Positions 1 to 8,452 of a stretch of 64,000 nucleotides of DNA are shown here, one piece after another. Made by a program: the position numbers and the translations under genes. Within the stretch, counting starts at the first letter, position 1. Each line of letters opens with the position of its first letter. The notes beneath the pieces are model-generated. The model made no database searches. It saw only the letters and a list, made by a program, of their open reading frames with translations, and had not been told where the DNA came from. Source of the stretch: Allofranklinella schreckenbergeri. GTDB lineage: Bacteria; Pseudomonadota; Gammaproteobacteria; Burkholderiales; Burkholderiaceae_C. The stretch is taken from contig NZ_RDQM01000007.1 of NCBI RefSeq assembly GCF_003703475.1, forward strand, positions 1 through 64,000. Reading direction: 5' to 3'.

Positions 1-217
1 TCACCCCGCACAGAAAACTTTCAATGCAGAGCAACAAACAAAACTTCCAACCAACTCTCGCAAACCCCAAAAATCATTCCGAAGCAGCGAAGCCGTGAAC
101 TATAACACAACTTCAGCAAACCACAAAAAAAATTTTGGGGAATTTTTAGCAAGCCTCCACGGCGCTTGTCCGCTCAATCGATCAGATGCGTAGACATTGA
201 AAAGAAACTTCCTGCAC
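1..217. other. AT-rich intergenic stretch at window edge
   Basis: I see no convincing reading frame here. The stretch is rich in A and T with short A-runs (around 125-150), downstream of the stop of the leftward M61 peptidase gene. No clear hairpin terminator or promoter stands out. It carries no copy of the intergenic repeat found later in the window. Confidence 0.4.
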
Positions 218-2062
218 TCAGCTTCTGCTGAGCAACCAATCATACGCAGACTCACTGTCAGCTATCCGCAGTCTAGGTTCACCCAAGCAAGATTGCGCAC
301 TAGGAGCGTCCAACGCGCACCAGAGCAAGCGAGCGTCGCGTGCCACCAAAACTTCCAGCACATGCTCGTCCTGAGGACTAGGCAGAAGATCATCAAGCTC
401 TGAAAGCTTATGCAAACGCCAGGCGCCAGTCTCTTCGGTGATGCTTGCATCAGAGGTTATTTCGTCTGCATGCCTGCGAAGGCGAACACCCAACCACTCA
501 TCTCCCACTGCCATACCTGCACGCTCGGCGGGACTGAGGCGCTGAATCCGACGCACCATAATCCTCCCCGCACCCTCCTCCACGAGAATCCCTAAACGCT
601 GCTCCCAAGTTGCCGCTTGGAATTCCACAGCAATCCCAGCTCTCTTTAGCAGCTCTACCACTGGCAGCTCATCCCGACCATGCACCCAGTCGTCGATTTC
701 ACGCTGCCAAGAGCGCCCACTTAGTTGCTTCAGCACAGCCAGAACGTCTGCTTCACTAATGGGACCACCTCGGCTGTTATTCCAAAGTTGGCGCATGACT
801 GCGTCAAGAGTGGCAGCTCCTTCTTGGCGCAGGCACAAGTCCAGGCAGAGCGCAACGAGGGCACCCTTGGTGTAATAGCTGACAGTGGCATTCGCTGTGT
901 TTTCATCCTGTCGATAGTATTTAACCCACGCGTCAAAGCTCGCTTCGGCCACGCTTTGCACGGTACGACCTGGAGTTTGAATAACCTGGAACAAAGTTTT
1001 ACCCAGCAGATGCAAATAAGCGCCGTCATCAATACGCTCTGCACGCCTCAATAACAAATCGTCGTAATAACTGGTAAAGCCCTCAAAAAACCAGAGCATA
1101 TAAGTGTAGTTTTCCTGCTCGTAGTCGTAACGCGCCAACTCGCTCGGACGCAAGCGTTTGACATTCCAAGTATGGAAATACTCATGACTGATAAGGCCCA
1201 GCAGCGTGCGGTAGCCCTCCTTGAGCTTGCTTTCTTCAGTTTTTACCCCTTCGTACGAGGGCAAATCGCTACGCTTGCAGATTAATGCAGTGCTGTGTCG
1301 GTGCTCTAGCCCGCCATAACCATTGCCCACAGCATTAAGCATAAAGACGTAGCGATCGTGGGGCACAACTCCTCGCGCGTCATCTTTAATTTCCGGATGC
1401 CAAAATCGCATAGCGGTCTCACATATGGCCTGTGTATCGGCCAGTAGGCGCTCATTATCGAAAGATGGCAAGGCCCCTGCAACAACGAATTCGTGCGGAA
1501 TCCCCAAGACGTCAAACCGACCGCGCCAAAAGGAGCCTATTTCAACAGGCGAATCGGCTAACTCATCGTAATCAACTGCTACATAACTGCCAAAACCTTG
1601 TGCATCAACATCCACAGGCTGCAAGGCCGTCGCGACTTGCCAATGGCTACGCGCAACGGGCTCTCTCAAAGTCAAGCCATGAGGGCGCTCTTCTTGCCCA
1701 TGTACACGTAGGCACAAACTGGTTGGATTAAAAAAACCACGCGCAGCATCCAACCAAGCAGCGCGTACAGAGTTGTCGAAAGCATATACACGGTAACTGA
1801 GTTGCAATGTGCCTGCATCTGAACCCTGACAAGCGATTTGCCAAGTATTTTTGCTTAAAGCCTGCACAGATACGGCCTGGCCGTTTTGACTGGCTTCCAA
1901 GCTACACAGGTGCCGTGAAAATTCACGCACAAGATAACTTCCGGGAATCCAAACAGGCAACGAGACAGTTTGACCGGGCACCGGATCGGTAATCGTCAAC
2001 AAAACCGAGAAGTAGTGTCCATGCAAATCGGCAGGGTGGACAACGTAATGGATGGCTTCCAT
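218..2062 (-). CDS. M61 family metallopeptidase with PDZ domain
   Basis: 614 residues. The zinc-binding motif HEYFH lies at residues 293-297, and the WFFEGFTSYY segment supplies the third ligand (Glu327), as in glycyl-aminopeptidase-type M61 enzymes. Order: N-terminal beta domain (about 1-170), thermolysin-like catalytic domain (about 200-450), then a PDZ-like domain (about 495-570, RIMVRRIQRLSPAERAGM). These peptidases remove N-terminal Gly/Ala or act in protein quality control. No signal peptide is visible, so a cytoplasmic location is likely. The start MEAIHYVV fits the family. It lies about 80 bp downstream of dsbC with a hairpin between, so it is probably transcribed separately. Base composition is lower in GC than later genes. 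Confidence 0.9.
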   Translation of the reverse strand: MEAIHYVVHPADLHGHYFSVLLTITDPVPGQTVSLPVWIPGSYLVREFSRHLCSLEASQNGQAVSVQALSKNTWQIACQGSDAGTLQLSYRVYAFDNSVRAAWLDAARGFFNPTSLCLRVHGQEERPHGLTLREPVARSHWQVATALQPVDVDAQGFGSYVAVDYDELADSPVEIGSFWRGRFDVLGIPHEFVVAGALPSFDNERLLADTQAICETAMRFWHPEIKDDARGVVPHDRYVFMLNAVGNGYGGLEHRHSTALICKRSDLPSYEGVKTEESKLKEGYRTLLGLISHEYFHTWNVKRLRPSELARYDYEQENYTYMLWFFEGFTSYYDDLLLRRAERIDDGAYLHLLGKTLFQVIQTPGRTVQSVAEASFDAWVKYYRQDENTANATVSYYTKGALVALCLDLCLRQEGAATLDAVMRQLWNNSRGGPISEADVLAVLKQLSGRSWQREIDDWVHGRDELPVVELLKRAGIAVEFQAATWEQRLGILVEEGAGRIMVRRIQRLSPAERAGMAVGDEWLGVRLRRHADEITSDASITEETGAWRLHKLSELDDLLPSPQDEHVLEVLVARDARLLWCALDAPSAQSCLGEPRLRIADSESAYDWLLSRS

Positions 2063-2100
2063 GGCAAGGTTAGCTCAAATAATGAGGAGAGTCCTGCGCA

Positions 2101-2128
2101 CAAAAGGCCAGCTGGATGCTGGCCTTTT
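2101..2128 (-). terminator. Hairpin terminator after dsbC
   Basis: The 11-bp perfect inverted repeat AAAAGGCCAGC / GCTGGCCTTTT has a 5-nt loop and ends in T residues on the minus strand. It starts 17 bp after the dsbC stop and lies before the M61 gene. Confidence 0.75.
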
Positions 2129-2144
2129 GCGGTGACGAAAATTC

Positions 2145-2942
2145 TTATTTTGATGAGGTTTTTGGTAATTGCGCAATCTCTTGTAATTTCCTCTCAACCT
2201 GGGCGGAAGGAATGGCCCCAGGAATACGTGCACCATCTTCAAAAATAACGGTGGGAGTTCCCGTAATCTTGTACTGTTTGCCAAAAGCCAAATTACGCTG
2301 AATGGCGTCCAGCTTATCGCACGATGGTTGCGACTCTGGAATACGATCATGAATCATCCAGCCATTCCACGCCTCGACGCGATCTTTAGCGCACCAGATA
2401 TCACGTGACTTCTCAAACGAGTCAGGACTGAGAATGGGGTAGAGGAAAACGTACACCGTAACGTTATCCAGCTTAGCCATATCGCGCTCAAAGCGCTTGC
2501 AGTAACCGCAGTTGGGATCTTCAAAAATGGCAATTTTTCGACTGCCATCACCACGCACAAGAACAAAAGCGTCCTGAATAGGTAGCTTGGTAAAGTCCAC
2601 CGCTGTCAGCGCTTTAATACGGTCTTCTGTCAAGTTGCGATGGGCTTTGGTGTCGTACAACTCACCCTGGATAAGAAAATCGCCATTCGCATTGGCATAG
2701 AACAAATCCGTACCCACACGCACTTCGTACAGCCCCTCCATCGGCGTGGGGCGAATCTCTTCAATGGCTGCTAGCTGAGGAATGCGCTGAGCTAATGTCG
2801 TACGCAACGCCTGAGTGTCCAATTTGGAGCTCGCCGAAGCTCCAGACGGATTAGACAAATTCACCTGCTGAGCAAGGGCGGGAAACGCCGCAAACGCAAT
2901 GCAGGCCAGCGCTGTAGGAATAGCAAACCGAAGAAATCGCAT
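2145..2942 (-). CDS. dsbC: DsbC-type periplasmic disulfide isomerase
   Basis: 265 residues from the chosen ATG at 2942. The upstream in-frame extension to 3002 would overlap the preceding gene and precede the signal peptide, so it is rejected. Signal peptide MRFLRFAIPTALACIAF... ends near PALAQ. An N-terminal dimerisation domain (about 40-105) is followed by a thioredoxin fold with active site CGYC (C145, C148) and cis-proline segment GTPTVIF. A second cysteine pair (WCAKD and PSCDKL) matches the structural disulfide of DsbC. Role: reshuffling wrong disulfides in the periplasm, kept reduced by DsbD. It starts 29 bp after the flavin hydroxylase stop, likely the same transcript. Confidence 0.9.
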   Translation of the reverse strand: MRFLRFAIPTALACIAFAAFPALAQQVNLSNPSGASASSKLDTQALRTTLAQRIPQLAAIEEIRPTPMEGLYEVRVGTDLFYANANGDFLIQGELYDTKAHRNLTEDRIKALTAVDFTKLPIQDAFVLVRGDGSRKIAIFEDPNCGYCKRFERDMAKLDNVTVYVFLYPILSPDSFEKSRDIWCAKDRVEAWNGWMIHDRIPESQPSCDKLDAIQRNLAFGKQYKITGTPTVIFEDGARIPGAIPSAQVERKLQEIAQLPKTSSK

Positions 2943-2971
2943 GAGCAAATGGAAAAGGCTTGAAGAGAAAA

Positions 2972-4162
2972 TTAGGCGTGACGGACTTGATTGAGCGCCC
3001 AAGACTTAAACGGACTGGCTGCAAAACCACGCATCCCAAAATTACGCAAGGATTGAACCCAAGGCTGATCCTGCCAAAACAACCACTGCAGCCGATCCGT
3101 TACGAAAGCATACGGCAGCAACGCAGATTTGCGCTCACGCTCATAGCGACGCAGTAAACGCCGATCCGCAACACTACGCCAAACTGGGCGCTGCTGAAGC
3201 GCTTGACTGAGTAAACCAACGTCACCCAACCCGAGATTGAGACCAGAACCCGCCAGTGGATGGACGGTATGTGCAGCATCGCCCAAGAGAACCCAAGATC
3301 GATCAGGAGCGCCCGGCATCGTCCCAACCCACTGCTGAGCTTTGGCTAAACGAAGCGGCCACCGCGCACGCACTCCAGTCACCGTAAAAGCAGTAGCCGT
3401 CGTCACATCTTGACTGCCTTTTTCATGACTGTGACCTTCTGCGCTGGCAATAAGTGCTTGCATCTCCAAACTCAAGGCATCATCACTTAAGCTTAGTAAG
3501 CGATCAGCCTCTGCAATAGAAGTAGACCAGACAACTGCATACTCATCCCCCTGCCCCCCACCAAGCGGCAGCAGGCCTAGGATATGGGGGCCGTAGAACC
3601 ACTGACTAGCCGTACCCAAATGAGACCGACTGGCCCGCACTCGAGTAGCGATGGCGTGCTGGGGATACGCATAAGTATCCACAACCACAGCCAGATTTTC
3701 TCTACTTACACTGAACTTACCTTCGCAAATGGCCGTTAACGGTGCCTCCACGGGCTCATTCACCCGCTCGACAAAGGGCTGAAAACTCAGGGCATCTTCC
3801 AATCGATCTTCCAGTGAAGGGACATCAACAATCCACGCCAATGCGTCTCCTAGGTTGGAAGCCTCACCTGCCCCCGCATCGAAATGAATGACTCCCCCTG
3901 CATCACCAAACACACACATCTGTTTGACGGGGGTGGTTGCAGGACTGCTGGGCCAGCAGCGTATCGTTTCAAGCAACTGCCGTGAGGCATGATTGAGCGC
4001 ATAGGCTCGAATGTCTCGCCCAATAGACGCTGCACCGGCGTTCGTCTGGGTAGCTGGCTCGACTAAGGCAACACGTAACTTGGCCCGACCGAGTAAGAGC
4101 GCCAAAGTGCGACCCACAATGCCCGAACCTCGGACACACACATCAAAATCTGTATTCGACAT
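2972..4162 (-). CDS. UbiH/UbiF-family FAD-dependent hydroxylase
   Basis: 396 residues from ATG at 4162 (MSNTDFDVCV). The FAD Rossmann motif is RGSGIVGRTLALLL (about 7-20) and the second FAD motif is LLGDAAHTVHPLAGSG with GLNLGLGDV. This is the ubiquinone-biosynthesis hydroxylase family (UbiH, UbiF, UbiI, UbiM), which hydroxylates the polyprenyl-benzoquinone ring. Sequence alone does not tell which ring position, so no symbol is given. The longer reading frame to 4195 adds eleven residues without family resemblance. It precedes dsbC on the same strand. A gap of about 230 bp separates it from pcm upstream. Confidence 0.85.
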   Translation of the reverse strand: MSNTDFDVCVRGSGIVGRTLALLLGRAKLRVALVEPATQTNAGAASIGRDIRAYALNHASRQLLETIRCWPSSPATTPVKQMCVFGDAGGVIHFDAGAGEASNLGDALAWIVDVPSLEDRLEDALSFQPFVERVNEPVEAPLTAICEGKFSVSRENLAVVVDTYAYPQHAIATRVRASRSHLGTASQWFYGPHILGLLPLGGGQGDEYAVVWSTSIAEADRLLSLSDDALSLEMQALIASAEGHSHEKGSQDVTTATAFTVTGVRARWPLRLAKAQQWVGTMPGAPDRSWVLLGDAAHTVHPLAGSGLNLGLGDVGLLSQALQQRPVWRSVADRRLLRRYERERKSALLPYAFVTDRLQWLFWQDQPWVQSLRNFGMRGFAASPFKSWALNQVRHA

Positions 4163-4394
4163 AAGGACATTGTAGGATGAGTGCATATCCCCCACTTCTT
4201 GCCGTCATCCAGAAGCACTCAATAACAACCAGCGCCGCTACATCCCTATAGATGAGGTTACCCAAAGCACACAAAAAACGAAGCTCCTTCGGTTCCAGGC
4301 CTTCCATAGGGCGCTCAGATAAAGCCCCACAGAGTCTTTTTCCACTAACACAGACGGAAAGCTTCCCTGTTCCGAAACCAGTTACGGGAAAGAC

Positions 4395-5102
4395 CTAAAA
4401 CTCGAATAAGCTCGGCTCTTCAAACCCCTGGAGACGAGGCAGGTTGTAATCCCAGGGGCTGCTGGCATGCAAGCGTCCATTGGCCTTGCGAATCAGTTGC
4501 ATCTGCATGGATGGCTCATGGCCAACGCAAGCCATCAAGCGCCCCCCCTCTTTTAATGCTTCCTTAAAGGCATCTGGAACGGCTGCAACTGAGCCACTCA
4601 ACACAATGACGTCAAAGCGCCCATCGAAAATTCCCTGATTGCCGTTGCAATGCCGCACTTCCACGTTTTTGACACGGTTCTTTTCCAAATTTGCCGTTGC
4701 CAATTGCACCATATCCGCTGCGCTTTCCATGGAAACTACACCACGACCAAGCTCAGCCAACAAAGCCGCCATATAGCCGGAACCCGCACCAATTTCGAGG
4801 ATGAAGTCATCGGGCTGCACATCCAAAGTCGCAAGGATGCGCGCCTCTATTTTGGGCGGCAACATGCAAGCGTCCGGTCGTGACACGACTTGATCCTCGG
4901 GAACCAGTGGAATACTGATATCCATGAATGCCCGGGCACGCCAAGCCTGAGGCACAAAATTTTCACGTTTGACCGCTGCAAGTGCTTCAAACACCCGCGT
5001 GTTTTCTACATTCCAGGGACGAATCTGCTGTTCAATCATATTGAAGCGAGCAACGTCTTCTGCTGATACGAACTCATGCAGGCGGTTCAAAGGTAAAGTC
5101 AT
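4395..5102 (-). CDS. pcm: Protein-L-isoaspartate O-methyltransferase
   Basis: 235 residues. The ATG at 5102 has a GGAG ribosome binding site 8 nt upstream, so it is preferred over the TTG seven codons earlier. SAM-binding motif I is LEIGAGSGY (about 102-110). The N-terminal MIEQQIRPWNV and the segment DISIPLVPEDQVVSRP are typical of bacterial Pcm-like proteins. Family role: methylating isoaspartyl residues in damaged proteins for repair. This shorter Burkholderiales subgroup is often annotated only as PCMT-like, so substrate is inferred. It diverges from the response regulator gene at 5308 over a 205-bp intergenic region that should hold both promoters. Confidence 0.88.
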   Translation of the reverse strand: MTLPLNRLHEFVSAEDVARFNMIEQQIRPWNVENTRVFEALAAVKRENFVPQAWRARAFMDISIPLVPEDQVVSRPDACMLPPKIEARILATLDVQPDDFILEIGAGSGYMAALLAELGRGVVSMESAADMVQLATANLEKNRVKNVEVRHCNGNQGIFDGRFDVIVLSGSVAAVPDAFKEALKEGGRLMACVGHEPSMQMQLIRKANGRLHASSPWDYNLPRLQGFEEPSLFEF

Positions 5103-5307
5103 CGTGTACTCCAGTGTGGTCAACTATTCGTCTAGGCTCGGCACGCTTCCGGATTTTAATTCTGGTTTACCTACGCAAAGCATGCTCTGGGATGAGGGGC
5201 GGGGCGCTAGCACATCGCACTCAAAGCCTTTGCGCCACTTCCTACGCTTCAACGCAGGGAATAAGCATGCTGTCACCAACACATCCGCCACCGTGCAACA
5301 ACCTATC

Positions 5308-5937
5308 ATGTTGAAATTTTTGATAGCCGACGACCACCCTCTTTTTCGCGATGCTTTACGCACGTCGGTACTCAAAATTTGGCCAAACGCCGCCATCCAT
5401 GAAGCCGAGCATGTACAGGCCTTGTATGCCTTGGCGGCACAGCACAACCAAGCCGACTTGTTATTACTTGACCTTGGCATGCCAGGAGGAGTGGGGTTGG
5501 ATCCGTTACTGCACCTACGCGCCCACCACCCACAATTGCCTATAGCCATCGTGTCCGCGCATGAAGACTCCCAGCTCATTCGACGCGCCATGGAGCATGG
5601 CGCATTGGGCTATATCCCCAAATCGTCCGACCTGCACACCCTGTCTCAAGCTCTGCACACAATTCTTGAAGGCGAACCATGGTTCCCACAGGACATCACC
5701 CATGGCACTCCAAGTGCCGAAGACGATTTTCACGCCACCCGCATAGCCGAACTCACGCCACAACAAGCCCGCATCCTGCAAATGGTGGCCGCTGGGCGAC
5801 TCAACAAACAAATTGCGCATGATTTAGGCCTATCCGAAGCAACCATCAAAGCCCACATGACCGCCGTACTACGCAAACTGGGAGCATCCAACCGCACTGA
5901 AGCCGTCGCTATTGCGCGCAAGCTGGGCCTGGCGTAA
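5308..5937 (+). CDS. NarL/FixJ-type response regulator
   Basis: 209 residues from ATG at 5308 (MLKFLIADDHP). The frame is open upstream to 4969, but that part overlaps pcm. Receiver domain 1-120: acidic pair D8/D9, phospho-acceptor D55 in LLLLDLGMPG, switch Ser in IVSAHED, Lys104 in YIPKSS. LuxR-type helix-turn-helix about 148-199 (LTPQQARILQMVAAGR, IAHDLGLSEATIKAHM). It is a DNA-binding transcription factor controlled by phosphorylation. No sensor kinase gene lies beside it, so its partner and targets are unknown. Its stop is 41 bp from the convergent fbp stop, one of only two convergent junctions here without the repeat element. Confidence 0.92.
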   Translation: MLKFLIADDHPLFRDALRTSVLKIWPNAAIHEAEHVQALYALAAQHNQADLLLLDLGMPGGVGLDPLLHLRAHHPQLPIAIVSAHEDSQLIRRAMEHGALGYIPKSSDLHTLSQALHTILEGEPWFPQDITHGTPSAEDDFHATRIAELTPQQARILQMVAAGRLNKQIAHDLGLSEATIKAHMTAVLRKLGASNRTEAVAIARKLGLA

Positions 5938-5978
5938 CAGCAGACGGCTCTGGCCACCACAAACTTACAAGCAGACGC

Positions 5979-7013
5979 TCAAGCTGACACGGCTTGTTGC
6001 TCTGCATCGTATTCCGCGTAATACCTTTGCACGCGCTCGACCTCATTTTTGGAGCCCATGATCACACTCACGCGCTCATGCAACTGAGTCGGTTGCACAT
6101 CCAAAATGCGCTGGCGCCCATTGGTCGCTGCGCCACCTGCTTGCTCGATCAACCATCCCATGGGATTGGCTTCGTACATCAAGCGCAGCTTGCCCGGCTT
6201 ATGTGGCTCGCGCTTATCCCAAGGGTACATAAAGATGCCCCCCCGCGTAAGAATGCGGTGGATGTCTGCCACCATCGACGCAATCCAGCGCATATTGAAA
6301 TTCTTGCCGCGCGGGCCATCCTCGCCCTGTAAGCACTCGTCTATATAGCGACGCACGACCGGATCCCAGTGCCGCATATTGCTCATATTGATGGAAAACT
6401 CTTTGGTGTCCTCCGGAATCTTCACGCCATCTTCAATCAGCACGAAAGATCCCTGCTCCCGATCCAGCGTAAACATGGCCACGCCATTGCCCACCGTCAA
6501 CGCCAGCGTGCTTTGCGGCCCAAAAATGCAATAGCCTGCAGCCACTTGCTTGGCGCCCGCCTGCAAAAAATCATCCACTGTCACTCCGCGCTGGTCTTGC
6601 GGCTTTTCCAGCACACTAAAGATCGTGCCAATACTCACATTCACATCGATATTGGACGAGCCATCCAGCGGATCAAACAACAGCAAATATTCCCCTTGGG
6701 GATAACGGTTAGGCACGAGGTAAATACCTTCCATTTCCTCACTAGCCATAGCCGCCAGGTGCCCACCCCATTCATTGGCCTCAATCAGCACCTCGTTGGC
6801 AATGATGTCGAGCTTCTTTTGCACTTCGCCCTGCACGTTCTCGCTGCCTGCGGCGCCAAGCACTCCTCCAAGCGCCCCTTTATTCACTTCGAAACTGATG
6901 CGTTTGCAGGCGCGCGAAACCACCTCCAGCAACAAGCGCAACTGGGCCGGAATGTGGCCATTGACACGCTGCTGCTCTACCAAATAACGGGTGAGAGAAA
7001 TACGCTTAGACAT
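5979..7013 (-). CDS. fbp: Class 1 fructose-1,6-bisphosphatase
   Basis: 344 residues, normal for the class. It hydrolyses fructose 1,6-bisphosphate to fructose 6-phosphate in gluconeogenesis. Metal and substrate motifs: SEEME (about 91-95), [13 protein letters not shown] (113-125), and the C-terminal [21 protein letters not shown]-terminus [16 protein letters not shown] is typical, supporting this ATG. Cytoplasmic, stand-alone gene; the next upstream gene is the divergent porin about 300 bp away. With ppsA at 54.6 kb it suggests gluconeogenic growth on organic acids. Confidence 0.97.
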   Translation of the reverse strand: MSKRISLTRYLVEQQRVNGHIPAQLRLLLEVVSRACKRISFEVNKGALGGVLGAAGSENVQGEVQKKLDIIANEVLIEANEWGGHLAAMASEEMEGIYLVPNRYPQGEYLLLFDPLDGSSNIDVNVSIGTIFSVLEKPQDQRGVTVDDFLQAGAKQVAAGYCIFGPQSTLALTVGNGVAMFTLDREQGSFVLIEDGVKIPEDTKEFSINMSNMRHWDPVVRRYIDECLQGEDGPRGKNFNMRWIASMVADIHRILTRGGIFMYPWDKREPHKPGKLRLMYEANPMGWLIEQAGGAATNGRQRILDVQPTQLHERVSVIMGSKNEVERVQRYYAEYDAEQQAVSA

Positions 7014-7311
7014 AGAGACTCACAAGTAAAAAAACACAAAGCGGAATTATCAGGGTTGCAAGCCAATTCGCCTGGCTTCAACACGTGGCCCCTGGATGCA
7101 TGGCATCGCCACATAAAACCTCAAAAGTTGTTTCATCACGACAGAAGATGAGGGTTTATCCTCATTTGCGAGCGCCTTCGAGTGCATGGCCTTGGTCTAA
7201 GCGCCTCGCAGACGTAAACTTTCACGCCTGTGTCCCAATGCGGAACCTGGCGCCCCATTTTTCAGCGAGTCCGCGTGAAATTGCGGCACATTTTTTGTTC
7301 GACCTGAGTCC
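7014..7311. other. Divergent intergenic region fbp / porin
   Basis: About 300 bp separating two divergent starts, so it should hold promoters for both. No well-spaced -35/-10 pair could be assigned with confidence. No conserved small gene was seen. Confidence 0.35.
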
Positions 7312-8280
7312 ATGAAAGCCATGAAAAAACATCTCCCTCTCGTCTTGCTCCCCCTGCTGGTCGCCGGCGCAGCCCATGCGCAAAGCAGCGTCACGCTCTA
7401 CGGTCGCGTCAACACAACGGTCGAGCACCAAAAATTCCAAGGTGAATCCGCCAAGACCGCCATGCACACCAACGGCTCTTACATCGGTTTCCGCGGTGTG
7501 GAAGACCTCGGCGGCGGTCTGAAAGCCGGTTTCCAACTGGAGCAAGCCATCGACTCCACTAATGGTGCATCTAACGGCTTTGCACGTCAGTCCGAGCTGT
7601 TCTTGGGTGGCAACTTCGGCAAGCTGCGCGTGGGTAACTACAACTCCACCGCATACACGGCAACTGCGGATTACATCAGCATGCATAACCATGACACAGG
7701 TTCGTCCTCTGATGCACTCTTTGCCTACATCGTCCCTAATGAAGCCAAGATCGGCTACGTTACGCCCGAGTTTGGCGGCTTCTCCGCTGAAGTGGGTTAC
7801 GGCCTGGAAGACAACCACGGCGGCAAATCCCCCTATGACCTGAGCCTGAGCTACAAGGCTGGCAACTTCGACCTGGCTGGCGCATTTGCCAAGCACGACA
7901 AGGCTGAGGCTTACACCTTGCGTGCGCTCTACACCACCGGCAACTTTGCACTGGGTGGCTATGTGCAATACGACGAGCAAAGCTTTGCCAACCAAACGGC
8001 CGATCGCCTCTCTGCCCGCCTGGCTGCCGCCTACACCGCTGGCGCTTCTGAATTCCACGTCAACGTAGGCTGGGCTGACGAGTACGACAACATGGCCAAG
8101 ACCGGCGCTACCCAGCTGACCCTCGGCTACAACTACAACCTGAGCAAGCGCACCAAGCTCTACGGCTTCTACACCCGCATCGACAACGAGCAAAACGCCC
8201 ACTACGGCTACTCGCTCAGCGCCCGCCCTGCTGGCAAGGATTTCAGCTCCTTTGCAGTGGGTCTGCGCCACCTGTTCTGA
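7312..8280 (+). CDS. Gram-negative outer-membrane porin
   Basis: 322 residues. Signal peptide MKAMKKHLPLVLLPLLVAGAAHAQ is followed at once by SSVTLYGRVNTTVEH, the usual first strand of Burkholderiales general porins. Alternating amphipathic strands with many Gly/Tyr/Asn follow, and the chain ends in LRHLF with terminal Phe, the outer-membrane assembly signal. Expected role: passive trimeric pore for small hydrophilic solutes. Length is slightly short for the family. The second in-frame ATG at 7321 (MKKHLPLV) could be the true start. It is monocistronic, ending in a strong terminator at 8297. Confidence 0.92.
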   Translation: MKAMKKHLPLVLLPLLVAGAAHAQSSVTLYGRVNTTVEHQKFQGESAKTAMHTNGSYIGFRGVEDLGGGLKAGFQLEQAIDSTNGASNGFARQSELFLGGNFGKLRVGNYNSTAYTATADYISMHNHDTGSSSDALFAYIVPNEAKIGYVTPEFGGFSAEVGYGLEDNHGGKSPYDLSLSYKAGNFDLAGAFAKHDKAEAYTLRALYTTGNFALGGYVQYDEQSFANQTADRLSARLAAAYTAGASEFHVNVGWADEYDNMAKTGATQLTLGYNYNLSKRTKLYGFYTRIDNEQNAHYGYSLSARPAGKDFSSFAVGLRHLF

Positions 8281-8296
8281 TAACGCTTAGCGTCAC

Positions 8297-8334
8297 AAAA
8301 AACGGCTGGATCTCACGATCCAGCCGTTTTTTTA
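8297..8334 (+). terminator. Strong intrinsic terminator after porin gene
   Basis: AACGGCTGGAT pairs with ATCCAGCCGTT around a short loop, flanked by A-rich 5' and seven T 3'. The A/T flanks could make it work for rhlE from the other side too, although the rhlE stop is more than 100 bp away. A repeat element copy begins right after it. Confidence 0.88.
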
Positions 8335-8342
8335 TGCGCAAA

Positions 8343-8452
8343 TTTACAAATCAAAGAAAGAAGAATTTTTCACTAACCCTTTCCAGCCAAGCCGAAAAGC
8401 TTCACCGAAAAATCCGATTGATCTGGAAATTAAAACAGCACAATCACCCATC
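8343..8452. repeat. Intergenic repeat element, copy 1 (degenerate)
   Basis: The left end TTTACAAATCAAAGAAAG matches the family end, followed by a decayed internal part (CACTAACCC, GCCGAAAAGC). A far end resembling AAACAGCACAATCACCC overlaps the rhlE stop (TGA). It lies in the porin/rhlE convergent junction. Confidence 0.6.
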
